A program made the position numbers and the translations under genes. Below, in pieces: positions 1 through 8,388 of a stretch of 64,000 nt of DNA. The notes below the pieces were generated by a model, which saw only the letters and a program-made list of their open reading frames with translations, was not told the origin of the DNA and did no database searches. This stretch comes from Roseburia sp. (lineage in GTDB: Bacteria > Bacillota > Clostridia > Lachnospirales > Lachnospiraceae). The DNA lies in assembly GCA_019421345.1 (NCBI GenBank), contig JAHZFL010000005.1, positions 72,004 to 136,003 of the forward strand. The letters are read 5' to 3'. Each line of letters starts with the position of its first letter. Position 1 is the stretch's first letter.

Positions 1-2
1 AC

Positions 3-1823
3 ATGACAGACTTAAAGAAATTTGATATACTGACAGAACAGTTAAATGAGATGCAGATTCAGCTTCCGCACACAGAGCGTGTGGTAAATGCCGCGGATTT
101 TGGCGTGCGTGCGGGAGCGGCGTGTGATAACACCAACGCCTTTTTTGAGGCGCTTTCCTATTGCAGGAGTATAAAGGCTGCAAGGCTCATCGTTCCCAAA
201 GGCGTTTATTATTTTAAATCCTGCGAGACAGACGCATATCTTTCCTTGGATGAGATGGAGGATTTCGTTCTGGACGGAGGTGGCAGTGAATTTATTTTTG
301 AATCACTGCATTCCTATCTCTCGATCAGAAAAAGCAGGCGTGTGCTGGTAAAGAACCTGATTCTTGACTGGAACTGGGAGAAGGCTCCGCTTGCAAGCGT
401 AGGCGTTGTAACGAGGGTCGCGGAGGACGGAAGCTTTATAGAATGCAGCTTCCCCGAACATGAGAGTGTCTCGGCGGATATGAAGTTTTCTATCGTGGGA
501 CCGTTTGACCCGACGCGCTACACGCCCGGCTGTCCGGGCGGCATTGAGTTCCGTCCATATCGCAATGATCATGTGAAAAAAAGCGGGGATGCGGCTTCGG
601 ATGAGAAGATGCAGCAGTTGGTGCGTGAGTTATCCAATATTTTTCTGCCAAAACAGGAAAAGGCGGGGGAGAATGTTCTGCGGTTTTATACCGTAGACGC
701 CGATTTTACAAAGGCACATTTTAAGCGCGGCGACTGTTTCCGTTTTCGCCATTTTGAATACAGTATTTTAACGGTGCCGATCGAGGATTCCACAGATGTT
801 ACGCTGGATCATGTAACGATTTACGGTTCTCCGGGAAATGGGTTTGTCGGAAATGGAGATATTCACGGCCTTCATTTTAAAGGCTGCCGTGTGACGGTGC
901 GTCCGGGAACGGTCCGCAGCATCTCGACCGTGACAGATTGTCTGCACGTCTGCAATTCACAGGGAAATTTCATCATTGAGGACTGTGAGTTCGGATATGC
1001 GGGAGATGACTGCATCAATATCCACGATAATTCCTCGATGGGAATTGTACCTATGGGAACGCATACGCTGCTGGCGCTGCGCGTCACAAAGGAGGCTGTT
1101 TTGTTTGAAGCAGGCTATCCGGTAGAGCTGCGTGGTCCCGATCTGTCACCGACCGGTTTTTCCTCGGTGCTGCGTGAGGTGAGCTACCGGCCGGAGGAGA
1201 GAAGCTGCGTGCTGACCTTTGAGGATGAGCTGCCAAAGAATTTATCATCCGATACCGTTCTTTGGAATAAGCGTTTCCAGACGCATAATTATATCATCCG
1301 TAATTGCAGATTTGTGAATAACCGTGCCAGAGGGGTGCTGCTGCAGGGTTCAAACGGTCTGGTGGAAAATAATGTGTTTGAAAATATTCAGGGCGCTGCG
1401 ATCCAGATCGAGACGGGGTGCGAGTCGCGCTGGAGTGAGGGACACGGTGTAAAAAATCTGATTCTGCGAGGAAATGTCATTCGTCATTGTGACCTAAACG
1501 CATGGCAGATGGCGGAGCTTTATATGGGCGTGTATCTTCCCGACGGAAGAACCGAGACGCCGGTGTTTGAGAATATCTTGATTGAGGATAATTCGTTTAT
1601 TGACTGTCCGAGAATGGCGATGTATTTGTCCTCCTGCAGAAACGTCATCGTGCGGGGCAATGCGATCATCAACGCGGGGCAGATGCCGCTTGATACGCAT
1701 AACTATGGCTCAAGTACCATGGAAGCGCCGATTTACGGCGAGGAATATCACGGCATCATCCAGTTTGAGAAGGCGAGCGACTGTGTGGAGGAGGGAAACC
1801 GTATCGTTTCCACGTTGCTATAG
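3..1823 (+). CDS. Right-handed parallel beta-helix protein, possible GH110-like glycosidase
   Basis: A 606-residue protein without a signal peptide, so probably cytoplasmic. The N-terminus (about residues 28-60) has the pectate-lyase-like opening with VVNAADFGVRAGAACDNTNA, and the rest is rich in the short N-x-F/I-x-N-C/N turns typical of beta-helix rungs (for example IIRNCRFVNNRARGVLLQGS). The motif AGDDCINIHDN (about residues 334-344) resembles the GDDxxNxH signature of GH110 alpha-1,3-galactosidases; that assignment is an inference from motif similarity. The start codon lies 2 bases from the window edge, so its ribosome binding site and any upstream partner are not visible. The AlkD-type gene follows in the same direction. 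The beta-helix fold is fairly secure, the substrate is not. Confidence 0.75.
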   Translation: MTDLKKFDILTEQLNEMQIQLPHTERVVNAADFGVRAGAACDNTNAFFEALSYCRSIKAARLIVPKGVYYFKSCETDAYLSLDEMEDFVLDGGGSEFIFESLHSYLSIRKSRRVLVKNLILDWNWEKAPLASVGVVTRVAEDGSFIECSFPEHESVSADMKFSIVGPFDPTRYTPGCPGGIEFRPYRNDHVKKSGDAASDEKMQQLVRELSNIFLPKQEKAGENVLRFYTVDADFTKAHFKRGDCFRFRHFEYSILTVPIEDSTDVTLDHVTIYGSPGNGFVGNGDIHGLHFKGCRVTVRPGTVRSISTVTDCLHVCNSQGNFIIEDCEFGYAGDDCINIHDNSSMGIVPMGTHTLLALRVTKEAVLFEAGYPVELRGPDLSPTGFSSVLREVSYRPEERSCVLTFEDELPKNLSSDTVLWNKRFQTHNYIIRNCRFVNNRARGVLLQGSNGLVENNVFENIQGAAIQIETGCESRWSEGHGVKNLILRGNVIRHCDLNAWQMAELYMGVYLPDGRTETPVFENILIEDNSFIDCPRMAMYLSSCRNVIVRGNAIINAGQMPLDTHNYGSSTMEAPIYGEEYHGIIQFEKASDCVEEGNRIVSTLL

Positions 1824-1849
1824 ACGCATGAGAAATAAGGAGTATGAAG

Positions 1850-2536
1850 ATGGAGCAGAAGGAGATCCGCAGATGGCTGGAGGCACATGCAGACAGCAAG
1901 TTTCAGAAATTTACTTCCGGGCTGATTCCGGGAAGCGACGAGATTCTGGGCGTGCGGATTCCACTGCTTCGCGGGCTGGCAAAGGAGCTTGCGCGCGGAG
2001 ACTGGCGCAGCTATCTTAAGACTGCCGCGGATGATTCTTATGAGGAAATCTGCCTGCAGGGCTTTGTGATCGGTTATGCGAAGGCAGACATTGAGGAGCT
2101 TCTTGCCTATGCGGCGGTCTTTATTCCAAAGATTCATGACTGGTCAGTCAATGACGGGTTCTGCGCGACGTTTAAGATCGCGGGAAAATATCGGCAGCGG
2201 GTGTGGGATTTTCTGATGCAGTATCAGGCTTCCCCGAACGAATTTGAACAGCGTGTGGTGGCGGTCATGCTGATGGACCATTTTCTTGTGCCGGAGTACA
2301 TAAAGGACGTGCTTGGTGTGTGGGATTCGCTGAAGCATGAGGGCTATTACTGTAAGATGGGCGTTGCATGGGGCATTGCCACGGCGTATGCGAAGTTTCC
2401 CGATGAGACACATGCCTTTTTGCTTGACAATCATCTCGATGATTTCACTTATAATAAGGCAATTCAAAAGATGCTCGAATCTTATCGGATTCCGGCGGAA
2501 AAAAAGGAATTGCTTCGGGAAATGAAACGAAAATAA
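1850..2536 (+). CDS. DNA alkylation repair protein, AlkD-like HEAT-repeat family
   Basis: About 228 residues of mostly helical sequence matching the DNA alkylation repair family (AlkC/AlkD-like HEAT repeats), which removes or recognises alkylated bases. The N-terminal part has the family pattern KFQKFTSGLIPGSDEILGVR followed by LRGLAKELARGDW. The central DWSVNDGFC and the C-terminal KMGVAWGIATAY segments fit the conserved aromatic and acidic surface of the family. I chose the ATG at 1850 rather than 1844 because AGGAG at 1838-1842 is 7 bases from 1850 but only 1 base from 1844. It sits 26 bases after the beta-helix gene and ends in a hairpin shared with the convergent XRE gene. Confidence 0.85.
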   Translation: MEQKEIRRWLEAHADSKFQKFTSGLIPGSDEILGVRIPLLRGLAKELARGDWRSYLKTAADDSYEEICLQGFVIGYAKADIEELLAYAAVFIPKIHDWSVNDGFCATFKIAGKYRQRVWDFLMQYQASPNEFEQRVVAVMLMDHFLVPEYIKDVLGVWDSLKHEGYYCKMGVAWGIATAYAKFPDETHAFLLDNHLDDFTYNKAIQKMLESYRIPAEKKELLREMKRK

Positions 2537-2585
2537 ACGGGACAGCGGCAATAAGATTCGTAAAAATTTATTGCTGTTGTCCCGT
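2537..2585. terminator. Bidirectional rho-independent terminator
   Basis: The arms ACGGGACAGCGGCAATAA and TTATTGCTGTTGTCCCGT pair over about 17 positions and are followed by a T-run. The stem overlaps the last codons of the minus-strand XRE gene, so it probably ends transcription of both convergent genes. Confidence 0.8.
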
Positions 2586-2927
2586 TTTTCTGACTACGGT
2601 TAAATCTAATAATTTATTGACTGCCTTCTGCAGGTCAGGATGTTTGCGGTAAGATTCGATCAAGGCGCGTTCGGAGGCTGTGACGTGAAAGAATGTGTCA
2701 TCCTCATTATAGCCGAAAGCTGACAGCACGTCTGTGATATTATAAATTTCACACAGCGTCAGGAGCATATCGGCGCTCGGTTTTGCCTGACCGCTTTCCC
2801 ATCCATAGATTGTTTTAGGCGCAACATCTAAGGAACGTTCCCCAAGCAGAAAGGAAACATCTTTTACAGTATAATGATTCTTTTTTCTATATTCTTTTAA
2901 AACTTTTGAAATATATTCATTTTTCAT
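2568..2927 (-). CDS. XRE-family helix-turn-helix regulator
   Basis: A protein of about 119 residues with an N-terminal Cro/C1-type HTH: ISKVLKEYRKKNHYTVKDVS, then the recognition region ending in KTIYGWESGQAKPSADMLL, typical of XRE domains. The C-terminal half is helical with no recognised effector domain. The start at 2927 is preferred because AGGGG lies 7 bases upstream; an upstream in-frame ATG at 2957 lacks a comparable site. The gene is divergent from spoVAD and could regulate it or itself, but no operator is evident in the shared upstream region. Confidence 0.8.
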   Translation of the reverse strand: MKNEYISKVLKEYRKKNHYTVKDVSFLLGERSLDVAPKTIYGWESGQAKPSADMLLTLCEIYNITDVLSAFGYNEDDTFFHVTASERALIESYRKHPDLQKAVNKLLDLTVVRKTGQQQ

Positions 2928-3114
2928 ACCGTAACCCCTACCTTGCAGAATCATCATATAGTACAGATATTTTGACCGTCAATGTATTCTTTATTCACGG
3001 GAAAATAATAAAAATATATTCTCTAATAATAAGAAAAACGGCGAAAAAAGAATGTATTGCGATTTTTGGACGACCATAGTAAGGAAAGAAAATGAAGCGA
3101 GGGGAAGGATGGAT

Positions 3115-4125
3115 ATGAGTGTACAGGTCGGAAAACAGAGTCTGCAGTTTGCGGAGGCGCCTTATATTATCAGCAGCGCCAGCATCGTCGGGAAGAAGGA
3201 GGGCGAAGGTCCGCTTGGAAATTGCTTTGACGTGATCGGGGAGGATGATAAGTTTGGTGCAGATACATGGGAGGAAGCGGAGAGCACGCTCCAAAAGGAA
3301 GCGTTTTCAATGGCAGTCGGTAAGGCGGGGATGAAGGCGGAGGACATCCGCTATCTTTTTTCGGGAGATTTGCTTGGACAGACGATCGCTACCTCCTTTG
3401 GACTGATGGACTATCAGGTGCCGCTGTTCGGGCTTTACGGCGCGTGCAGCACCTGCGGGGAGGCGCTTTCTCTCGGTGCGATGTGTGTGGCGGCGGGCTA
3501 TGCAGACCGCGTTGTGGCGATGACGTCCAGCCATTTTGCAAGTGCGGAAAAGCAGTTTCGCTTTCCGTTGGAATACGCCAATCAAAGACCGCTGTCAGCA
3601 ACGTGGACGGTGACGGGAAGCGCCGCGTTTGTACTTGGAAAGACGCGCAGCAAGGCGAGGATCACGGGAGTGACCACGGGAAAAATTGTGGATTACGGCA
3701 TCAAGGATTCCATGAATATGGGAGCGGCGATGGCACCGGCAGCGGCGGATGTGATCTGCTGTCACCTGTCGGATTTTGGAAGAAGCGCCGCAGATTATGA
3801 TAAGATCATTACCGGAGACCTCGGCACAGTCGGAAAAGAGATCTTGATCGATCTGACCAAACAGGGAGGCTATGACATCAGTCAGGTGCATACAGACTGC
3901 GGAATTGAAATTTATGACGGAAAGAAGCAGGGAACAGGTGCGGGAGGCTCTGGATGCGGCTGCTCTGCCGTTACGCTCTCCGGTCATTTTTTAAAGAAGA
4001 TCGAGGAGGGCAGGTGGAAACGCATTTTATTCGTGCCGACCGGCGCGCTCTTGTCAACCGTTTCGTTTAATGAGGGAATGACGGTGCCGGGGATCGCCCA
4101 TGCAGTCGTGATCGAACACGCGTAG
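3115..4125 (+). CDS. spoVAD: Stage V sporulation protein AD (dipicolinic acid uptake)
   Basis: About 336 residues matching SpoVAD, a thiolase-fold protein that binds dipicolinic acid and helps load it into the forespore. Recognisable features are SVQVGKQSLQFAEAPYIISS at the N-terminus, the GACSTCGEAL segment (thiolase-like cysteine region), and GCGCSAVTLSGHFLKKIEEG near the C-terminus. The coding frame is open back to 3052, but AGGGGAAGG at 3100-3108 favours a start at 3109 or 3115. It is followed by spoVAE. The usual upstream partner spoVAC is absent; the neighbour instead is a divergent XRE gene, which is unusual for a spoVA operon. Confidence 0.92.
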   Translation: MSVQVGKQSLQFAEAPYIISSASIVGKKEGEGPLGNCFDVIGEDDKFGADTWEEAESTLQKEAFSMAVGKAGMKAEDIRYLFSGDLLGQTIATSFGLMDYQVPLFGLYGACSTCGEALSLGAMCVAAGYADRVVAMTSSHFASAEKQFRFPLEYANQRPLSATWTVTGSAAFVLGKTRSKARITGVTTGKIVDYGIKDSMNMGAAMAPAAADVICCHLSDFGRSAADYDKIITGDLGTVGKEILIDLTKQGGYDISQVHTDCGIEIYDGKKQGTGAGGSGCGCSAVTLSGHFLKKIEEGRWKRILFVPTGALLSTVSFNEGMTVPGIAHAVVIEHA

Positions 4126-4179
4126 CCGTGGGAGACGGACGCGGCGGTCTGTGAGTAAATCAAAAGGAAGGAAAAAAGA

Positions 4180-4536
4180 ATGGATTATATCAATGCATTT
4201 TGGGTTGGCGGACTGATCTGTGCGCTGGTTCAGATTTTAATGGAAAAGACAAAGCTTTTGCCGGGGCGGATCATGGTGCTTTTGGTGTGTCTGGGCGCGG
4301 TTCTTGGCGCATTGCAGATTTATGAGCCTTTTTTGGAATTTGCGGGCGCAGGAGCAAGCGTGCCGCTGCTGGGCTTTGGAAATGTCCTGTGGAAGGGTGT
4401 AAAGGAGGCGGTGGATCAGAACGGCTTTCTCGGTATTTTTATCGGCGGTTTTCAGTCAAGTGCGGTAGGCATTTCTGCGGCTTTGATTTTCGGGTATCTG
4501 GCAAGTCTGATCTTCCAGCCAAAGATGAAGCGTTAA
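4180..4536 (+). CDS. spoVAE: Stage V sporulation protein AE, membrane protein
   Basis: A protein of 118 residues with three hydrophobic segments, matching SpoVAE (the SpoVAEB type), part of the inner-membrane channel for dipicolinic acid. The N-terminus YINAFWVGGLICALVQILME and the loop GFGNVLWKGVKEAV are characteristic. A good AAGGAAGG site lies just upstream. It lies 54 bases after spoVAD and is probably co-transcribed with it. Confidence 0.92.
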   Translation: MDYINAFWVGGLICALVQILMEKTKLLPGRIMVLLVCLGAVLGALQIYEPFLEFAGAGASVPLLGFGNVLWKGVKEAVDQNGFLGIFIGGFQSSAVGISAALIFGYLASLIFQPKMKR

Positions 4537-4631
4537 ACGGCTGCCGTTTTTCAACAAAGAATTGCGAAAATATGTTTGTAGTAGTACAATGATCGTTAGG
4601 AGATAAAGGGCTTACAAAAGGAGATACTGGC

Positions 4632-4976
4632 ATGGATGAAACGGCATTGCGGTCGGCCGGAATTGATTATGATGCGGCTTTGGCAAGATTTGTTGGAAGG
4701 AGGGAGCTGTACGAGAAATTTTTGCAGAAATTTCCAGAGGACACACATGAGCGGGATGCGGTGTGCGCGTATCAGGAGCAGAAATTTGACGAGATGCTTG
4801 CGCAGGTACACGCGTTAAAAGGAGTTTGCGGAACGCTGGGGCTTACAAAGCTGTATGAGATCAGCGCAGCGATCGTGAAGGATCTGCGTGCAGAGGAATT
4901 TGCCGGACTGGAGTCGGGGATGGAGCAGCTTACGGAGGAATATGATAAGCTGTGTCAGGCGATCAGGAAGGCATAG
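4632..4976 (+). CDS. HPt (histidine phosphotransfer) domain protein
   Basis: A 114-residue, fully helical protein. The motif HALKGVCGTLG (about residues 60-70) matches the phospho-accepting H-x-L-K-G signature of HPt domains, with the expected acidic C-terminal helix. Such proteins relay phosphate between a hybrid sensor kinase and a response regulator. No kinase or receiver gene lies next to it, so the partner must be elsewhere. It is preceded by AAAGGAGA and sits 95 bases after spoVAE. Confidence 0.8.
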   Translation: MDETALRSAGIDYDAALARFVGRRELYEKFLQKFPEDTHERDAVCAYQEQKFDEMLAQVHALKGVCGTLGLTKLYEISAAIVKDLRAEEFAGLESGMEQLTEEYDKLCQAIRKA

Positions 4977-5208
4977 AGGGAGAACAACACACTTCGTGTG
5001 AGGATGCGTGTCGCGGCAAAAGTGTGCGTCCTTTCCGGTATGCTGTGACAGTCTTTAAAACTACAAAGGTAAAATTATGCCGCGATGACGTAAATAATAA
5101 AAGTACGCAGAATATCCTGCATGAGAAAAATGTAGTTGCAGGATATGCACCATTTTGCAAAAGCCGCATGCATTTTTGATCGAGGGGAAGCTGCATGAAA
5201 TCATCTTT
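4977..5208. other. Intergenic region with a weak stem-loop
   Basis: This 232-bp gap between convergent genes holds one clear inverted repeat, ATATCCTGC (5112-5120) with GCAGGATAT (5138-5146). It has no T-run, so it is only a possible weak terminator. A second short repeat, AATCATC with GATGATT, overlaps the end of the gntR gene. No coding sequence is supported. Confidence 0.4.
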
Positions 5209-5919
5209 TTATAGATGATTATGAGCTTCCGGCGCTTTGAAATATTCGGGATGACGGCAGACGATTTCCGTGTTTGCATTAAAGCCGTCATAAATATGGT
5301 GAGAGATCGTGTCGGAAAGCTTCTCATAATCTTTGCCCGAAATATACTGCCAGAGCGCCGTGTGCTCGTCGTAGAGCGAAAGGAGCTTCGAGCGATCCGT
5401 AAAGTTTGAAAAGGTGCGGAATCGTTCGTATTGGGAATTGATGTTTTTTAGAAAATCCATGACATTCTTTTTTCCCGCCATTTCATAAAGCGTATTGTGA
5501 AATTCATTGTCACTGCGAATGAAGGCGCGTCCGAGCGCATCCTCGTTAAGTCCGCTTTCCAAAAGCTCGTGCTGCTTTTGGAGAATGAGCCGGATGCGAA
5601 ATTCCTGTGATTTGTCATAGGAGGACGCAAGATCACGGAAGATTGCCTGTTCCAGGGTCTCTCTCATATATAAAATATCTGAGATCATATTCAGATCGAT
5701 CAGGGATACGAAAGTGCCGATGTGGGGGCGTATTTCTAAAAGCCCCTCTCCGGCAAGCTGTTTGAACGCGTCCCTCACCGGGGTTCTTGAAACATGATAT
5801 TGTGCGGCGGTGTCAATTTCACTGATGGCAGAGCCGGGAGGCAGCTCCAAAAGTAAAATCTGTTCTTTTAATTTTTGATAGACGGCATCTGAGGTGCCGG
5901 TCAGCTTCTTTGCATACAT
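5209..5919 (-). CDS. GntR-family (FadR/FCD) transcriptional regulator, probable hexuronate operon repressor
   Basis: A 236-residue protein with an N-terminal winged HTH (about residues 10-70) containing SEIDTAAQYHVSRTPVRDAF and LLEIRPHIGTFVS, followed by an all-helical FCD ligand-binding domain. This is the architecture of FadR-subfamily regulators such as UxuR/ExuR. It is divergent from the mannonate dehydratase gene. Two perfect CTTGTATACAAG palindromes sit in the shared 400-bp upstream region, one inside the uxuA promoter. The inferred role is repression of the uxu genes, released by a hexuronate or derivative. Confidence 0.85.
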   Translation of the reverse strand: MYAKKLTGTSDAVYQKLKEQILLLELPPGSAISEIDTAAQYHVSRTPVRDAFKQLAGEGLLEIRPHIGTFVSLIDLNMISDILYMRETLEQAIFRDLASSYDKSQEFRIRLILQKQHELLESGLNEDALGRAFIRSDNEFHNTLYEMAGKKNVMDFLKNINSQYERFRTFSNFTDRSKLLSLYDEHTALWQYISGKDYEKLSDTISHHIYDGFNANTEIVCRHPEYFKAPEAHNHL

Positions 5920-6070
5920 TGCGATTCTCCAGCGTCTTATTTTTATATTCCCATATTAAAGCGATTTTTCTAAAATTACAATCTCTTTTTTCATACATAG
6001 AAAAAGGAAAGTCTGGGAAAGCTTGTTAGAAGGAGTATGTCAAAGGTCATGCAAAAGCATGGAAATCCAA

Positions 6071-6082
6071 CTTGTATACAAG
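6071..6082. promoter_or_regulatory. Upstream GntR-type operator
   Basis: A perfect palindrome, CTTGTATACAAG, identical to the copy at 6196-6207 with starts 125 bp apart. The 6-4-type TTGTATACAA core is typical of FCD-family GntR regulators. With the second copy it could support looping or control of the divergent gntR gene. Confidence 0.75.
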
Positions 6083-6189
6083 ATGATCAAAAGACGTGAT
6101 GTGATTTGCGGTAGGGCTGCTGCTATCTCTATAAAAAAGTATAAAAATCATGAATATAATGTGAAAAACAGAAAAATTGGAAAGTGGCG

Positions 6190-6218
6190 TTGACACTTGT
6201 ATACAAGCGTGATATAGT
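6190..6218 (+). promoter_or_regulatory. uxuA promoter with embedded GntR operator
   Basis: A consensus -35 TTGACA (6190-6195) and -10 TATAGT (6213-6218) are separated by exactly 17 bp. The palindrome CTTGTATACAAG (6196-6207) fills the spacer. A repressor bound here would exclude RNA polymerase. A long leader of about 90 bases separates it from the start codon. Confidence 0.8.
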
Positions 6219-6317
6219 CAAACTATGCGAGGAATGAAAATCACGGGAGTGATACGCAGACAAATGCAACGATTGATAAAAGAATGAGGCGTAAAAGACG
6301 CCGGAATGGAGGAAAAC

Positions 6318-7367
6318 ATGAAATTATCATTTCGCTGGTACGGAGATGACGACAAGGTGACTTTAGAGAACATCCGTCAGATTCCGGGTATGCATTCTAT
6401 CGTGACGGCAGTGTATGATGTACCTGTCGGCGAGGTATGGAGCGAGGAGAGTATTGCGGGCTTGAAAAAGCAGGTAGAGGACGCCGGACTTCATTTTGAA
6501 GTGATTGAGAGTATTCCGGTGCACGAGGACATCAAGCTTGGTAAGCCGTCCCGTGACAAATATATCGAGAATTACTGCGAGAATATCCGCCGTGTGGCAA
6601 AGGCAGGCGTGAAGTGTATCTGCTATAATTTTATGCCGGTATTTGACTGGACGAGAACACAGCTTGACCATGTGCTGCCGGACGGCTCGACCTCTCTTGT
6701 ATACTATCAGGAGCAGGTGGATGCGGTAAATCCGCTTGAGAGTGACAGCGATCTGACGCTTCCGGGCTGGGATTCGAGCTACACAAGGGAAGAATTAAAG
6801 AGTGTGGTTGCGGAGTACCATGCGATGTCGGAGGATACGCTTTGGGACAATCTGAAGTATTTTCTGGAGCGGATCATTCCGGTGGCTGCAGAGTGCGATG
6901 TGAATATGGCAATTCATGAGGACGACCCATGCTGGAGTATTTTCGGTCTGCCGCGCATTATCACCTGCGAGGAGAATATTGACCGTTTCTTAAAGCTTGT
7001 GGACGATAAGCACAGCGGAATTACGTTGTGTACCGGCTCGCTCGGATGCTCGAATAAAAATGATGTTGCAAAAATGGCTGCAAAGTATGCGGCAATGGGA
7101 AGGATCCATTTTGCGCATTTGAGGAATGTAGCCGTGCTGGAGAATGGCTTTGAGGAGCGCGCACATCTTTCCTGCTGCGGATCTCTTGATATGTATGAGA
7201 TTGTCAAAGCGCTTCATACGAATGGCTTTACAGGCTATGTGAGACCGGATCACGGAAGAATGATCTGGGGCGAGACGGGCAGAGCCGGCTATGGACTTTA
7301 TGACCGTGCGCTTGGGGCAACCTATATCAACGGATTATTCGAGGCAGTGGAGAAAGCATTTGCATAA
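6318..7367 (+). CDS. uxuA: Mannonate dehydratase
   Basis: A 349-residue protein matching UxuA, which dehydrates D-mannonate to 2-keto-3-deoxygluconate in glucuronate catabolism. Diagnostic stretches are LSFRWYGDDDKVTLENIRQI at the N-terminus, GIHSI-like GMHSIVTAVYD, the central IPVAAECDVNMAIHEDDPCW and the C-terminal GYVRPDHGRMIWGE. I chose the start at 6318 because GGAGG at 6309-6313 lies just upstream; an upstream in-frame ATG at 6306 overlaps that site. It is followed after 39 bases by an SDR oxidoreductase, giving a two-gene hexuronate operon controlled by the adjacent promoter and operator. Confidence 0.95.
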   Translation: MKLSFRWYGDDDKVTLENIRQIPGMHSIVTAVYDVPVGEVWSEESIAGLKKQVEDAGLHFEVIESIPVHEDIKLGKPSRDKYIENYCENIRRVAKAGVKCICYNFMPVFDWTRTQLDHVLPDGSTSLVYYQEQVDAVNPLESDSDLTLPGWDSSYTREELKSVVAEYHAMSEDTLWDNLKYFLERIIPVAAECDVNMAIHEDDPCWSIFGLPRIITCEENIDRFLKLVDDKHSGITLCTGSLGCSNKNDVAKMAAKYAAMGRIHFAHLRNVAVLENGFEERAHLSCCGSLDMYEIVKALHTNGFTGYVRPDHGRMIWGETGRAGYGLYDRALGATYINGLFEAVEKAFA

Positions 7368-7406
7368 GGTATTGCGGACAGCTATCTGATTTAGGAGGAA
7401 AAAGAG

Positions 7407-8252
7407 ATGAAATTACCGATGACAGTTGATTTGACAGGAAAAGTAGCAGTCGTTACGGGAGCAGGCGGCGTAATCTGCTCCGTGATGGCAGAAGCGCTCG
7501 CTGCATGCGGCGCAAAGGTTGCGATGCTCGATCTGAATGAGGAGGCGGCACAGAAAAATGCCGACGGAATCGTGGCACAGGGCTTTACGGCAAAGGGATA
7601 TAAGTGTAATGTGCTGGAGAAGGAAAGCATTGAGGCGGCAAGAGCTGCGATCGCCGCAGACTTTGGAGCTTGTGATATTTTGGTAAACGGAGCCGGCGGA
7701 AACAATCCGAGAGCGACGACGGACGACGAGTATTTTAAGCCGGAGGATATGGGACAGATGAAAACCTTCTTCGATCTTGATCCGGACGGGGTATCCTTTG
7801 TATTCAGCTTAAACTACATGGGAACGCTGCTGCCGACACAGATTTTTGCAAAGGATATGATCAATAAGAAGGGGGCGAATATCATCAATATCGCTTCCAT
7901 GAATGCCTACACACCGCTGACAAAGATTCCGGCATATTCGGGAGCAAAGGCGGCGATCGTAAACTTTACCGAGTGGCTGGCTGTGCATTTTTCCAAGGTT
8001 GGAGTCCGCTGCAATGCGATTGCGCCGGGATTCCTTGCGACAGCGCAGAATCATGCACTCCTATTCAATGAGGACGGGACACCTACGCCAAGAACAGGAA
8101 AAATCTTAGCGGGTACGCCGATGGAGCGTTTCGGCGAGCCGGAGGAGCTTATCGGTGCGCTGCTGTTTCTGGCATCCGAGGAAGCAAGCGGATTTGTCAA
8201 CGGCGTATGTATTCCGGTAGACGGTGCGTTTGCGGCATATTCAGGCGTATAA
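7407..8252 (+). CDS. SDR-family oxidoreductase, probable fructuronate reductase (mannonate-forming)
   Basis: A 281-residue short-chain dehydrogenase. The cofactor motif TGAGGVICSVMAEALA lies at about residues 18-33, followed by NGAGG, the catalytic serine region NIASMNAY and the catalytic YSGAKAA. The C-terminus VNGVCIPVDGAFAAYSGV is typical of the D-mannonate oxidoreductase SDRs found beside uxuA in Clostridia, which replace the classical UxuB. The inferred reaction is NAD(P)H-dependent interconversion of fructuronate and mannonate. An AGGAGG site precedes the ATG, and the operon ends in a strong terminator. Confidence 0.85.
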   Translation: MKLPMTVDLTGKVAVVTGAGGVICSVMAEALAACGAKVAMLDLNEEAAQKNADGIVAQGFTAKGYKCNVLEKESIEAARAAIAADFGACDILVNGAGGNNPRATTDDEYFKPEDMGQMKTFFDLDPDGVSFVFSLNYMGTLLPTQIFAKDMINKKGANIINIASMNAYTPLTKIPAYSGAKAAIVNFTEWLAVHFSKVGVRCNAIAPGFLATAQNHALLFNEDGTPTPRTGKILAGTPMERFGEPEELIGALLFLASEEASGFVNGVCIPVDGAFAAYSGV

Positions 8253-8262
8253 TTTTGCATCA

Positions 8263-8298
8263 AAAAAACGCGGAGCTTTTTGGAACTCCGCGTTTTTT
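8263..8298. terminator. Strong rho-independent terminator after the uxu operon
   Basis: The arms ACGCGGAG and CTCCGCGT close a short loop and are flanked by an A-run on the left and a T-run on the right, so it should work in both directions. Confidence 0.9.
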
Positions 8299-8303
8299 GA
8301 TGA

Positions 8304-8378
8304 ACATAAGAGTGGCTCGCAAAGCGTGTCACTCGTTGTTGACATAAGAGCGGCTCGCAAAGCGTGTCGCTCGTTGTT
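8304..8378. repeat. Tandem pair of 37-nt hairpin repeats with compensatory change
   Basis: Two copies of an ACATAAGAG...CTCGTTGTT unit lie at 8304-8340 and 8342-8378 with a 38-bp period. Each folds as GAGTG/CACTC (copy 1) or GAGCG/CGCTC (copy 2) around an inner CGC-AAA-GCG. The only two differences between the copies restore pairing, which suggests the structure is selected. They lie between convergent genes. Confidence 0.75.
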
Positions 8379-8388
8379 TTCTGCCGTT

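Noticed and set aside
3053..3081. A possible forespore sigma factor promoter (TGTATT, then CATAGTA) before spoVAD.
   Set aside because: The -35 match is poor and the spacing is 16, so it is not called although such a promoter is expected.
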